Shown here: positions 1-9,710 of the stretch, piece after piece
Numbering within the stretch: the first letter of the stretch is position 1
Layout: each line of letters starts with the position of its first letter
Assembly: GCA_029246865.1 (NCBI GenBank)
Contig: JAQWMI010000017.1
Span: 1 to 61,125 of the forward strand
DNA: 61,125 nucleotides
Direction of reading: 5' to 3'
Source of the DNA: Alphaproteobacteria bacterium
Lineage (GTDB): Bacteria; Pseudomonadota; Alphaproteobacteria; HIMB59
Notes under the pieces: model-generated
Seen by the model: only the letters and a program-made list of their open reading frames with translations
The model's database searches: none
What the model was told of the DNA's origin: nothing
Translations under genes and position numbers: made by a program

Positions 1-816
1 ATCATAGTTTTTACAAGCCCAAACAAAGCCGCCAGTCCACTTCATGGCTGCAGCCACCATATCATCGATCAAGCGATGCTCGTAGGTAATGCCTGCAGCT
101 TCAAATTTGTCTTTGAACTCATTGTCAAAAACTTCTTGAAATATATCTTTAAAGCGCCCGTCATAGGCCTTCATAATGGTGTTTTTGGTAGAAAAATAGA
201 GGGGCCAACCTTTGTCTAGCGCTCTGTTCATACAGGATCGTGCAAAACCAAATATGGAGGATTCTATGTTATACATACTCATGGCCACACCGTTTTCTTG
301 AAAGTTATACACTTCCCATGAAGTCGATTCGCTTCCGTCCTCGGGAGTGAAAGTCATGGTGAGTTTTCCTTTCCCAGTAATGACCGCATCGGTGGCTTTG
401 TATTGATCACCAAAGGCATGTCTTCCGACAACTATGGGATGGTCCCAAGTTCTAACTATTCTAGGTATATTTTTACAAATTATTGGCTGCCTAAAGACTG
501 TCCCATCAAGTATGTTTCTGATTGTTCCATTTGGAGATCTCCACATTTCCTTCAAGTTAAACTCAGTCATTCTATGATTATCTGCAGTTATAGTTGCGCA
601 TTTAACTCCAACACCGTGTTCTTTAATTGCATGCGCAGAGTCTATTGTGATCTCATCATTAGTTTCATCTCGCTTCTGTATAGATAAATCATAATACTTT
701 AGGTCAATATCGAGATAGGGTAATATGAGTTTATTTTTAATAAAATCCCATATTATTCTAGTCATTTCATCTCCATCAAGCTCTACAACTGGGTTTTTTA
801 CTTTAATTTTAGACAT
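1..816 (-). CDS. icd: NADP-dependent isocitrate dehydrogenase, N-terminal 272 codons, truncated by window edge
   Basis: Reverse-strand reading from ATG at 816: [43 protein letters not shown]...[29 protein letters not shown]...[15 protein letters not shown]; not in the ORF track because it runs off the window. Confidence 0.95.
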   Translation of the reverse strand, partial: MSKIKVKNPVVELDGDEMTRIIWDFIKNKLILPYLDIDLKYYDLSIQKRDETNDEITIDSAHAIKEHGVGVKCATITADNHRMTEFNLKEMWRSPNGTIRNILDGTVFRQPIICKNIPRIVRTWDHPIVVGRHAFGDQYKATDAVITGKGKLTMTFTPEDGSESTSWEVYNFQENGVAMSMYNIESSIFGFARSCMNRALDKGWPLYFSTKNTIMKAYDGRFKDIFQEVFDNEFKDKFEAAGITYEHRLIDDMVAAAMKWTGGFVWACKNYD

Positions 817-876
817 TAGTATTGAATAGGATATATATATCAGTTATTAATCTTCATCAAGTAAGTCTTATAAAAA

Positions 877-1533
877 ATGTATTTTAGATTTCATAAAGAG
901 ATATCTGTCTCAGTTATAATAGTTTTACTATTAATAATTTTTTTCTATTTTATTTATATTCCTTTTTTTGTGATTTTCTTAATCACTTTATTATTTGTTC
1001 TCTACTTTTTCAGAGACCCTATAAGATCTGTACCATTAGGAGATGATATTTTAGTTAGCCCTGCAGATGGTATAATTACTAGTATCACAGAAAAAAAAAT
1101 TGGAAAAAAAAATTACATCAAGATATCAACTTTTTTAAGTGTATTTGATGTTCATATCCAAAGATTACCAACTAAGGCAACTGTTGAGAAGATTGAATAC
1201 TTTGAGGGAAAATTTTTAAATGCAACGCTTGATAAATCTAGTGAAGAAAATGAAAGATTGACAATTACTCTTAAAAATTCAAAAGGGACAATCTATGTCA
1301 CTCAAATTGCTGGCTTAATAGCTCGAAGAATTATGTGTTATGTTAAAGAAAATGATTCTGTAGAGCAAGGAGAGCAGTATGGAATTATAAAATTTGGTAG
1401 TAGGGTGGATATTTCGTATCCTGATAGTTATGTGACTTCAGTTTCTGTTGGTCAAAGATGTGTAGGCGGTGAAACAATTATGGCTTACGACGCCAAAACT
1501 CTTAATCATAAAAGATCTTACAAAAAAATATAA
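877..1533 (+). CDS. psd: phosphatidylserine decarboxylase (short proteobacterial type)
   Basis: 218 aa; FRDP, DILVSPADG and FGSRVD pyruvoyl-processing motif; followed by pssA. Confidence 0.93.
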   Translation: MYFRFHKEISVSVIIVLLLIIFFYFIYIPFFVIFLITLLFVLYFFRDPIRSVPLGDDILVSPADGIITSITEKKIGKKNYIKISTFLSVFDVHIQRLPTKATVEKIEYFEGKFLNATLDKSSEENERLTITLKNSKGTIYVTQIAGLIARRIMCYVKENDSVEQGEQYGIIKFGSRVDISYPDSYVTSVSVGQRCVGGETIMAYDAKTLNHKRSYKKI

Positions 1534-1544
1534 TTTAATAAAAA

Positions 1545-2267
1545 ATGAAAGATGTACCATTTATAAAATTTGCACCTAACTTTATAACACTTTTATCTTT
1601 GTGTTCTGGAATTAGCGCTCTCAAATTTGCCTTTCAGGAAAATTGGAATTTCGCCGTTCTTATGATTTTACTTGCTGCATTTTTTGACTTTTTTGACGGA
1701 TGGTTGGCCAGAAAGTTAAAAAAATCATCTCAGTTTGGTGCAGAGTTAGACTCACTCTCAGATTTTATTAGCTTTGGAGTGTCTCCAGCAGTATTGCTTT
1801 ATTTATGGTCAATTCAAGAATTTGACAGAGTTGGTTGGGTATTTTGTTTATTTTATATTATATGTGCTGCATTAAGGCTTGCTAGATTCAACATTGAAAA
1901 CTTAAACTCACCTTCGACAACTTTTTATGGAATACCATCTCCTGCAGCAGCGGGAATACTACTCATACCATTTTTTTTTAACTTTATTTTTCCCGATCAT
2001 CTTAACGAGTATCATACCATAATCTCAATTTTTTTACTTTGTTACAGTGGAATAATGATGATCAGCAGAGTGCCAACTCTTTCCTTAAAGTCTCTAAAGC
2101 TTTCAAGTTCTAATGGAAGTTACTTTGTCATATTTATTGCACTTCTTATTATATTTCTTATTAGTTTTTTTTGGCAAACAATACTATTAGTATCATTATC
2201 ATACTTTGCGTTCAGCTTAATAAGTCTGATGAAATTTTTATTTGCTCTTAGAAAATCTTCTAAATAA
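1545..2267 (+). CDS. pssA: CDP-diacylglycerol--serine O-phosphatidyltransferase
   Basis: CDP-alcohol phosphatidyltransferase motif (DFFDGWLARKLKKSSQFGAELDSLSD). Confidence 0.93.
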   Translation: MKDVPFIKFAPNFITLLSLCSGISALKFAFQENWNFAVLMILLAAFFDFFDGWLARKLKKSSQFGAELDSLSDFISFGVSPAVLLYLWSIQEFDRVGWVFCLFYIICAALRLARFNIENLNSPSTTFYGIPSPAAAGILLIPFFFNFIFPDHLNEYHTIISIFLLCYSGIMMISRVPTLSLKSLKLSSSNGSYFVIFIALLIIFLISFFWQTILLVSLSYFAFSLISLMKFLFALRKSSK

Positions 2268-5200
2268 ATTTGATCCTACTATTAAAGCGCATGGAGTCAC
2301 AAGTAACGTTAGGAATGTTGAGAACAGTAATCCAAATACAATAGCGCTTGATAGATCAACCCACCATTGGGTGCTAGGCGAGTCGTAAGAATAATCCATT
2401 TCTAAAAAATTTATATTTAACTTAAGAACCATAGGTAAAAGACCTAAGACGGTTGTAGCTGTTGTGAGCAATACAGGTCTTAGTCTTTGAGCGCCTGTCA
2501 TTAAGATAGCCTCTTTAACTGATGAAGCTTTATCTTTAAGCCGATCAAAAGTGTCAATAAGAACAATATTATTATTTACAACTATTCCCGCTAAGGAAAT
2601 AACACCAATACCACTCATTACAATACCAAAAGGCCTACCAGTAATCATAAGACCAAATATCACTCCGACTGTAGACATAATTACTGCAAATAGAATTAAC
2701 AAAACACTATAAAAACTATTAAATTGAGTAAGTAAAATCAAAGCCATCATAAACATCGCTATTCCAAAAGCTTTTTGTAAAAAGGCTTGAGATTCTTTTT
2801 GACTTTCATCCTCGCCTTTGAACTCCACTATGACCTCAGGATTTATATTAGCAGATCCGAACTCTGGAATTTCCAAATTAAATTTATTGGGCGCGTCAAA
2901 TCTTTCAATTCCCAGCCAATGCTTTACCAATCTGACATAGGCATCTGTTTGATAAAATTTAGCAATATCAGCTTTAACTGTTTCTGTTCTCTTTGAATTA
3001 ATTCTTACAAGGTTACTTGTCTTTTGTGATGTTTTGATTGTTGTAAAATTAGAAATAGGTACATATCCACTTGAAGTAGGAATTTTAATGTCATTTAATT
3101 GGTCAATAGTTCTCTGATTTTCTGGTAATCTTAAATAGATAGGGATGGACTCATCGCTATCATCGGGTCGGTATTCACTCAGTTTTAACCCACTAGTTAA
3201 AAGTTTTATGGTATTGCCAATAATAGCAATATTTGCACCATATTTTGCAGCTTCTTCTCGATCAACATAAAGTTGATACTCAATACTAGGTGAAGGGCTA
3301 GAGTCTTCTAAATCTCTAATGTCATCAAGTTGAGATAAATAGTTTTTAATCTTTTTCATCTCTCCAGGAATGAGGCTTGCGTTGTCAGAAGCAAGATTTA
3401 TCTCAATTGGTTTACCTCCTGGAGGACCAGCTCTTTGTGTTCTTGTTTCAACTTTAATACCAGCAATGCCTTGTGTGGCGGCCCTAATTTCATCAATTAT
3501 TAAATCTGCTTTTCTTCTTTTGTCCCAATCAGCAAATTCTATATCAATAAATCCAATTACGTCCTCAGAACTCTCTTGTCTGTTGGATACATTTCCAGAT
3601 GTTGTATATATAGATCTGAATTCATCATTATCTTTCTGGATTTTCAGGATTTTATTTTCTACTTCCTTTACCAAATCATCTTTTTCCTTGATTGAAAGAT
3701 TTCCTCTTGCATAAATTACGACCTTTGTGTTTTCAGCATCAACGGAAGGAAAAAAATTTACTCCATTTCCATACTTTGAATAAGTCACATAAATACTAAC
3801 CAAAAGGATTAAAGAGAAAGAAATAATTTTTAAAGGATGATTTGTTAAAAAGGATAAAAGCTTCACATAAATTTTTGTTAGACCTTTAATTTTAGATAAA
3901 TCAATTAAATCTTCCTGATCGTTATTTGTTTGATAATTTATATTTTGATCTTTTCGTTTTATAAGGCCAAAAAAATTACTTTTGTAGAGTTTATAAATCA
4001 AAAAACTAATAGTTAAAATTAAAGCTATTTTTATGATGGTTTTTAAAATAAAGCTCAATCCAAGAATATTTAATAAATTAAAAGAGATGGAACTGAGTAT
4101 GCCGATGATAATCACAGGTATTATTACATATAAGAAAAGACTTCTAATTTTTGGCGATTGAGATCCAACTGTTGGCAAAATTACTAAAGCCATTAAAAGT
4201 GATGATGATAAAACCGCAACTAAAGTAATGGGTATGTACTTCATAAAACCACCAGTCACACCTGGCCAAAATAATAATGGAATAAATACTGCTATAGTTG
4301 TTAAAGTAGAAGCTATAATAGGCAGTGACATTCTAGATGATGCCTTTAAGTAGGCTTCAGATATTTTTGTACCCTCCTGAACTTTCCTTTGAGCGTATTC
4401 AACAATAACAACTGCGCCATCTACCAAAAGTCCAACTGATAAAATTAACCCAAAAAGAACTACCATATTAACTGTATAGTTAAGTGCGTTAAGAATTAGC
4501 ACAGCTAACAAGAAAGATCCTGGTATCGCCAAACCAACTAATAAGCTTGATCGAATTCCTAAAAATAAGACAACAACACTCATAACTAAAATAATAGAAA
4601 ATATTACGTTATTTTGAAGATCGCCAAGCATGTTCTTGATGTCTACAGAGTCATCTCCTGAGTAACTTATGTTAATTTTTGAGGGCAGTTTTAGTTTTTC
4701 TTTTTCGACTATTATTTTAACTTCATTAACAGTGTCAACAATATTAGCTCCAATTCTTTTTGAAATTTCTAGTGTGAAGGAAGATTGACCGTTAAGTCTT
4801 GCAAAATTTTCTGGATCTTTAAATTTTCTTTTTAATTTAGCTATATCTTTAAACTTAATAGCTTTTTTATCATTAATTTTAATTGGAGTATTAAAAACGT
4901 CATTCAGATTTTCGTAAAGTCCAGGTATTTTAACCACAAATCTTCCATCTCCAGTATCAATACTGCCTGCAGAAACAATTTGATTATTACTTTTTACAAA
5001 ACCTAAAATATCATTCAGATTTAGCCCATAACTTTCAATTTTATTTTGATCAATAATGATCTCCAGTTGCTCTTCTCTTTCACCACCAATATTAACCTCG
5101 AGAACATTAGGTAGTGAGCCGATCTTATCTTTTAAATCATTGGATATTTTCTTTAAAAGAAAGTCAGAGACTTCCCCGCTTACTGATACTACTAATATAG

Positions 5201-5609
5201 GAAAGAGACTAAGGTTGACTTCACTAACTTTTGGCTCGTCAGCATCCGACGGTAAATCAGATTTAACACTGTCAACTTTTTCTCTTGTGTCAATTAGTGC
5301 TTGATCAGAATCAAAACCAGACTCAAATTCTAATAATACGTTCCCACCATTTTGATAAGAGGTGCTTTTATGTTCTTTTTTTCCCTCAATATTTTTGACT
5401 TCTTCTTCTATAGGTTTGATAAGTAATTTTTCAGCATCCTCTGGCGCAATTCCAGTAAGGTTCATAGAAACGTAGATATAAGGTAGGCTTACGTCAGGAT
5501 TGGACTCTTTTGGTATATTGTTAAATACTAAAGAGCCGGATATTAAGATAAATATTAATATTGAAATAGTTGTTCTATAATATTTATTGGCGATATGAAC
5601 TAAGTTCAT
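2238..5609 (-). CDS. RND-family efflux transporter (AcrB/HAE1-like) permease
   Basis: 1123 aa; two TM bundles and porter domains; GLLVDGAVVIVE and GIVVNNNIVLID motifs. Confidence 0.93.
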   Translation of the reverse strand: MNLVHIANKYYRTTISILIFILISGSLVFNNIPKESNPDVSLPYIYVSMNLTGIAPEDAEKLLIKPIEEEVKNIEGKKEHKSTSYQNGGNVLLEFESGFDSDQALIDTREKVDSVKSDLPSDADEPKVSEVNLSLFPILVVSVSGEVSDFLLKKISNDLKDKIGSLPNVLEVNIGGEREEQLEIIIDQNKIESYGLNLNDILGFVKSNNQIVSAGSIDTGDGRFVVKIPGLYENLNDVFNTPIKINDKKAIKFKDIAKLKRKFKDPENFARLNGQSSFTLEISKRIGANIVDTVNEVKIIVEKEKLKLPSKINISYSGDDSVDIKNMLGDLQNNVIFSIILVMSVVVLFLGIRSSLLVGLAIPGSFLLAVLILNALNYTVNMVVLFGLILSVGLLVDGAVVIVEYAQRKVQEGTKISEAYLKASSRMSLPIIASTLTTIAVFIPLLFWPGVTGGFMKYIPITLVAVLSSSLLMALVILPTVGSQSPKIRSLFLYVIIPVIIIGILSSISFNLLNILGLSFILKTIIKIALILTISFLIYKLYKSNFFGLIKRKDQNINYQTNNDQEDLIDLSKIKGLTKIYVKLLSFLTNHPLKIISFSLILLVSIYVTYSKYGNGVNFFPSVDAENTKVVIYARGNLSIKEKDDLVKEVENKILKIQKDNDEFRSIYTTSGNVSNRQESSEDVIGFIDIEFADWDKRRKADLIIDEIRAATQGIAGIKVETRTQRAGPPGGKPIEINLASDNASLIPGEMKKIKNYLSQLDDIRDLEDSSPSPSIEYQLYVDREEAAKYGANIAIIGNTIKLLTSGLKLSEYRPDDSDESIPIYLRLPENQRTIDQLNDIKIPTSSGYVPISNFTTIKTSQKTSNLVRINSKRTETVKADIAKFYQTDAYVRLVKHWLGIERFDAPNKFNLEIPEFGSANINPEVIVEFKGEDESQKESQAFLQKAFGIAMFMMALILLTQFNSFYSVLLILFAVIMSTVGVIFGLMITGRPFGIVMSGIGVISLAGIVVNNNIVLIDTFDRLKDKASSVKEAILMTGAQRLRPVLLTTATTVLGLLPMVLKLNINFLEMDYSYDSPSTQWWVDLSSAIVFGLLFSTFLTLLVTPCALIVGSNLFRRFSKSK

Positions 5610-5610
5610 T

Positions 5611-6498
5611 TTATTCTGTATCTACTTTGTCGCCTGAGGAAACATATTGTTGACCAATGGTGATTATATTTTCCTCATCATCTAATCCACTGATTAACAT
5701 ATAGTCCGACGTGTCTTCAATAATTTCTATTTCTTTGAAAATAACTTCATTATCTTTGTTTAATACTTTAATACCAATGTCACCATTCTCACCTAATGAA
5801 AGTACTGATGGAGAAATTTTATGAACTTTAATTTTATCTTTATAGACAATAAGTTCTGCCGATATGCCGTCTCTAACTTGTAAATCAGAATTATCAAAAA
5901 TAACTATAATCTCAAATGTCTTAGTATCGTAGTCAGCAATAGGCGATATGTAGTCAATAATACCGAGTATTTTTTTATTTAGAATTTTAACTTCAACTGT
6001 ATTATCAATCGTTATTCCATTTATTTCGTTTTCATTAACATAGCCAATAATTTTAATTTTTGATAAATCTATAATTTCATAAACTACAGAACCAGGTGTA
6101 ATCAATTCTCCCTCTATTTTATGACCGTCAAGCAAAATTCCTTCAAATGGAGTTAATAGAGCTATTTTATTAAATTCATTTCTTGAAATTAGCCCATTAT
6201 CAAATAATTTTTTATAGGAGTCGTATTCTTCTAATTCCACAATAACATCTTTGTCTTTAACTAATGATCCTTTTGTTTTTAAAACCTTTTCTATTTTGGA
6301 TGTAATTTCACTTTGTACTTCAATTTTTCTATAAGCTTCACTGGTGGAGCTAATATTAACAGTTTTGTTTATTTCAGTTGCAAGTGATGTCATTGATTTG
6401 ACTTTAAAAAGAGTTTCACTCAAGAGTAAATTAATATGCAAAAAGAGTACTGATATAAAAATTAATAATACTTTTATTATTTTGAACGAGAGTGACAT
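5611..6498 (-). CDS. RND efflux periplasmic adaptor (HlyD/membrane fusion family), short
   Basis: Immediately upstream of the RND permease; lipoyl-like halves, TPFEGIL and beta-barrel segment. Confidence 0.85.
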   Translation of the reverse strand: MSLSFKIIKVLLIFISVLFLHINLLLSETLFKVKSMTSLATEINKTVNISSTSEAYRKIEVQSEITSKIEKVLKTKGSLVKDKDVIVELEEYDSYKKLFDNGLISRNEFNKIALLTPFEGILLDGHKIEGELITPGSVVYEIIDLSKIKIIGYVNENEINGITIDNTVEVKILNKKILGIIDYISPIADYDTKTFEIIVIFDNSDLQVRDGISAELIVYKDKIKVHKISPSVLSLGENGDIGIKVLNKDNEVIFKEIEIIEDTSDYMLISGLDDEENIITIGQQYVSSGDKVDTE

Positions 6499-6560
6499 GG
6501 TTTAATCAATTGATATACTTTCTTATATGTATACAAATTCATATCAGATCAAAGGCTAAA

Positions 6561-7160
6561 ATGAAAGAATGGTATAAAAATAGACAGAAAGAATATTATT
6601 TTAATGAGGCTAAAAAAAATAACCTTATATCAAGAGCTTATTATAAAATTGAAGAAATTGATAAAAAACAACGAATTTTAGGAAATAATCAACGAGTATT
6701 AGACTTGGGTTGCTCTCCAGGTGGATGGATACAGTATATAACTAAAAAATATCCCAATTCCAAAATACTTGGAATTGATTTATTGGATCTAAAAATAGAA
6801 AAAAATAAAAATACAAATTTTTTGAAAGAAGATTTAAATAACTATAATGATGTTTGCAAATATCTTCAAGATCATAACTTAATCTTTGACAATATTATAT
6901 CTGATATAGCTCCCAATACTTCAGGTATACAATCTGTTGATCAAAGTAAAAGCCATCAGCTGTGCGAACTGTGCTTCGCTTTTGTCGATAAATATTTAAA
7001 TAAAAATGGAAATTTTTTAATAAAAAATTTTCAAGGAGAAGACACTCAATCATTATTCAACGAGATTAAGAAAAAGTTTAGCAAAACTATCTATATAAAA
7101 CCAAAAGCTTCAGAAAAAGTATCTAAAGAAATTTATATCTTAGCTTTGTCTAAAAAATAA
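6561..7160 (+). CDS. rlmE: 23S rRNA (uridine 2'-O) methyltransferase RlmE/FtsJ
   Basis: SRAYYKIEEIDKK, VLDLGCSPGGWIQY, SDIAPNTSG; internal ATG at 6561 fits the family N-terminus better than 6492. Confidence 0.92.
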   Translation: MKEWYKNRQKEYYFNEAKKNNLISRAYYKIEEIDKKQRILGNNQRVLDLGCSPGGWIQYITKKYPNSKILGIDLLDLKIEKNKNTNFLKEDLNNYNDVCKYLQDHNLIFDNIISDIAPNTSGIQSVDQSKSHQLCELCFAFVDKYLNKNGNFLIKNFQGEDTQSLFNEIKKKFSKTIYIKPKASEKVSKEIYILALSKK

Positions 7161-7468
7161 TTTTTAAACCAAATATTAATATCATTAATATTTGATAAAT
7201 TTGTTTTTTTAATATTATTATCAACTTCAATATAGTTCCTGTTGTGTGAATTAAAATATTTTATTTTAATAATTGGGTAAGAAAAATTCTTCATATAAAA
7301 AATAATATCAGCAGTTTTATTTTTAGCATCATTGCCAATTTGAATAGAATAGTTTTTCCACATATTTTTTGATATTCCTATCGAGTAGAAACTTAGTACA
7401 ACTTGGAAAAAACGCTTTGGAACAAATTCAATTTCATTAGAATTATGATTTAACTTTAAAATTTTCAA
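7133..7468 (-). CDS. DUF2794-like alphaproteobacterial protein
   Basis: 111 aa; size and pattern resemble DUF2794 (RxFxxVLSxYSxGISxxxWKxYSIxxG); tentative. Confidence 0.55.
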   Translation of the reverse strand: MKILKLNHNSNEIEFVPKRFFQVVLSFYSIGISKNMWKNYSIQIGNDAKNKTADIIFYMKNFSYPIIKIKYFNSHNRNYIEVDNNIKKTNLSNINDINIWFKNYFLDKAKI

Positions 7469-7484
7469 TGATATATAATAAGAA

Positions 7485-8030
7485 ATGCCTATTAATTCTG
7501 CAAGTTGTAATTTTAATTGGAAGCCAGAAGATTTTTCCCTTAAAGATTTAAATAATAATACCTTAAATTTTTATAACTGCTTTGGAGAAAAAGGCTTGTT
7601 AGTAATGTTTATTTGTAATCACTGCCCTTATGTTAAATCTATAGAAAAAAAAATTAAGTATGAAACTGATATGCTCCTTTCAATTGGAATTAAATCTGTT
7701 GCAATAATGTCAAATGATCAAGAGGCTTATATCGAGGATTCTACTGATAGGTTAAAAAAACAATTTAGTGATAATAACTTCAATTTTCCTTACTTAATTG
7801 ATTTTGACCAATCAATAGCAAAAAAATTTCAAGCATTATGTACACCCGAATTTTTTGGTTTTAATTCTGACAAATCTTTACAATATCGCGGCAGGCTTGA
7901 TTCATTTGGAAAGGACGAAAACTTGGGCAAAAGAGAATTATTTTATGCAATGAATGAAATAAGTGAAAAAAAGTATACAAACAATGATCAGTTTCCTAGT
8001 ATGGGTTGCTCAATTAAATGGAAATATTAA
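7485..8030 (+). CDS. thioredoxin-fold protein (AhpC/TSA-like, PRX-like)
   Basis: FICNHCPYVKSIEKKI and FNFPYLIDFDQSIAKKFQALCTPEFFGFN. Confidence 0.85.
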   Translation: MPINSASCNFNWKPEDFSLKDLNNNTLNFYNCFGEKGLLVMFICNHCPYVKSIEKKIKYETDMLLSIGIKSVAIMSNDQEAYIEDSTDRLKKQFSDNNFNFPYLIDFDQSIAKKFQALCTPEFFGFNSDKSLQYRGRLDSFGKDENLGKRELFYAMNEISEKKYTNNDQFPSMGCSIKWKY

Positions 8031-8500
8031 ATAAATATAATCTGAAATACTTAATATTAGTATTTGTCTTAATTTTAGTGGGCGGATCTTTTTACTCCTA
8101 TAAAAATTATTCAGATTCAAATAAAACTAAGTCTTATTTTGATCTTTATTTAGCAAATACTTATAATGAACTTGATGAAACTAAAATTATTTCCAATACC
8201 AAATTTCTTTCAAGCATTGAAAAAGCAGATGTTAGTTTTTTTGCGAATTTAAAACTCGCATCATTAAATCAAATTGAAAATTATGATAATTTTGAAAAAG
8301 ATTTAATTTCACTTAAATATTCAATTATAAACAAAGATTTAATAAAGTTAAAAGATATTAATGGTGGTGTTTTTTTCAATGAAACAGCATCAATATACTA
8401 TTTAAATTCAAACTTAGATAATATTTCCAAAACTGAGTTTGATGATAATTCTGATAATTTTTTTTCAAAAGCGGTTAGTCTCTACCTTGATGACAATTAA
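8018..8500 (+). CDS. YfgM-like single-TM TPR-type protein (ancillary SecYEG translocon subunit family), tentative
   Basis: N-terminal TM helix followed by helical region; sits upstream of bamB-der as yfgM does. Confidence 0.5.
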   Translation: MEILNKYNLKYLILVFVLILVGGSFYSYKNYSDSNKTKSYFDLYLANTYNELDETKIISNTKFLSSIEKADVSFFANLKLASLNQIENYDNFEKDLISLKYSIINKDLIKLKDINGGVFFNETASIYYLNSNLDNISKTEFDDNSDNFFSKAVSLYLDDN

Positions 8501-9710
8501 AGTTATTTTATTATTATTATTTCTATCATCTTGCAGTAATAAATACTTCGGTACTATCGATGATGATTATTATCCAACAAAAAAAATTGTATATCTGGAA
8601 AAAAATAAAATTGAAAGGTCTTCAAACAATATTAATCTTTTAAATTCAAATCGATTTGAAAATTTTAATATATTTAATAATCTAAAATTAAATTTAGAAG
8701 TTAATGATTTTAATAAAATTAAAAAATTATTTAAAAATGATAGCATATCTAACTTTGTTAACTATGAAGGACTAATTCTCTATATTTCTAAAAATTTTAT
8801 TTTAAATAGTTATTCAGACACAAAAATTACAAAAAAATCGCAAATTTCAAAAGAACACATGAAAAAAAATGATCGATCATTTGAAATCATCTCTAATAAA
8901 GACCAACTGCTAGTCATTTCAAATTATGGAGAAATCTTCAAAATAGAAAAAGATTGGTCTTTCAAGTTTTTGGCTAAATTAGATAAAAAAGTTGATATTA
9001 TAAGATCAGGTTCTGAAAAACTTCTTTTCATAGATTTAAATGGGGAGTTAATAAATTTTGACGCCAGTACTAATTTATTCTCCTCGATTGATACACTTGA
9101 CATCAATTTTGGTTTCAAGAATAGAATATATGATACGAATGTCTATGCAGACGTTACTTTAGTAAACATTAATACAAATACATTAGCTATAATTGATCAC
9201 AATAAACCTCAATTCTTATTCAAATACACTCTTGATAGTTTAAATATTTTATCTTCAGTAGGCGAAATTTCTGAACTTGTTAATACTCCTTTTCTTAGTG
9301 AAAACGGGACAATCTTTGTTGACGTCAGTGGTAAAATTATAAATTTTGAAATATCCAGTGATGAGATATTATGGGAAAATAATTTAAAAGAAAATATCGT
9401 TGATTTTATTCAATATTCAAATGCTTTAATTTTAGTTACTAAAAATAATTTTTATTTATTAGAGACTAAAACGGGTAAATTAATTAACCAAAAAGAGCAT
9501 GAAGTTATAAACCCGTCTCACATATCTTTGGTCAATTCAAAATTATTTTTATTAGGTGAGAATAATTTAGTTTTATTTGATCTCAGCACTTCAGATTTAA
9601 AAATACTTAAATCAATTAAATTCAAAAATAATAACATTGATTCAGTTGGGTATAACGATGGTAATTATTATCTTAAGAATGAAGAAGCTGTATATACTCT
9701 AAGTGAATAA
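8490..9710 (+). CDS. bamB: BamB-like outer membrane assembly lipoprotein (PQQ-type beta-propeller)
   Basis: From ATG 8490: MTIKVILLLLFLSSCSN lipobox; repeat-rich beta-propeller-like sequence; directly upstream of der. Confidence 0.7.
   Translation: MTIKVILLLLFLSSCSNKYFGTIDDDYYPTKKIVYLEKNKIERSSNNINLLNSNRFENFNIFNNLKLNLEVNDFNKIKKLFKNDSISNFVNYEGLILYISKNFILNSYSDTKITKKSQISKEHMKKNDRSFEIISNKDQLLVISNYGEIFKIEKDWSFKFLAKLDKKVDIIRSGSEKLLFIDLNGELINFDASTNLFSSIDTLDINFGFKNRIYDTNVYADVTLVNINTNTLAIIDHNKPQFLFKYTLDSLNILSSVGEISELVNTPFLSENGTIFVDVSGKIINFEISSDEILWENNLKENIVDFIQYSNALILVTKNNFYLLETKTGKLINQKEHEVINPSHISLVNSKLFLLGENNLVLFDLSTSDLKILKSIKFKNNNIDSVGYNDGNYYLKNEEAVYTLSE

Noticed and set aside
403-687. Plus-strand ORF of 94 aa
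   Set aside because: Antisense to icd, which reads clearly on the minus strand.
2787-5304. Plus-strand ORFs at 2787, 3370 and 5056
   Set aside because: Antisense to the RND permease; no coherent family features.
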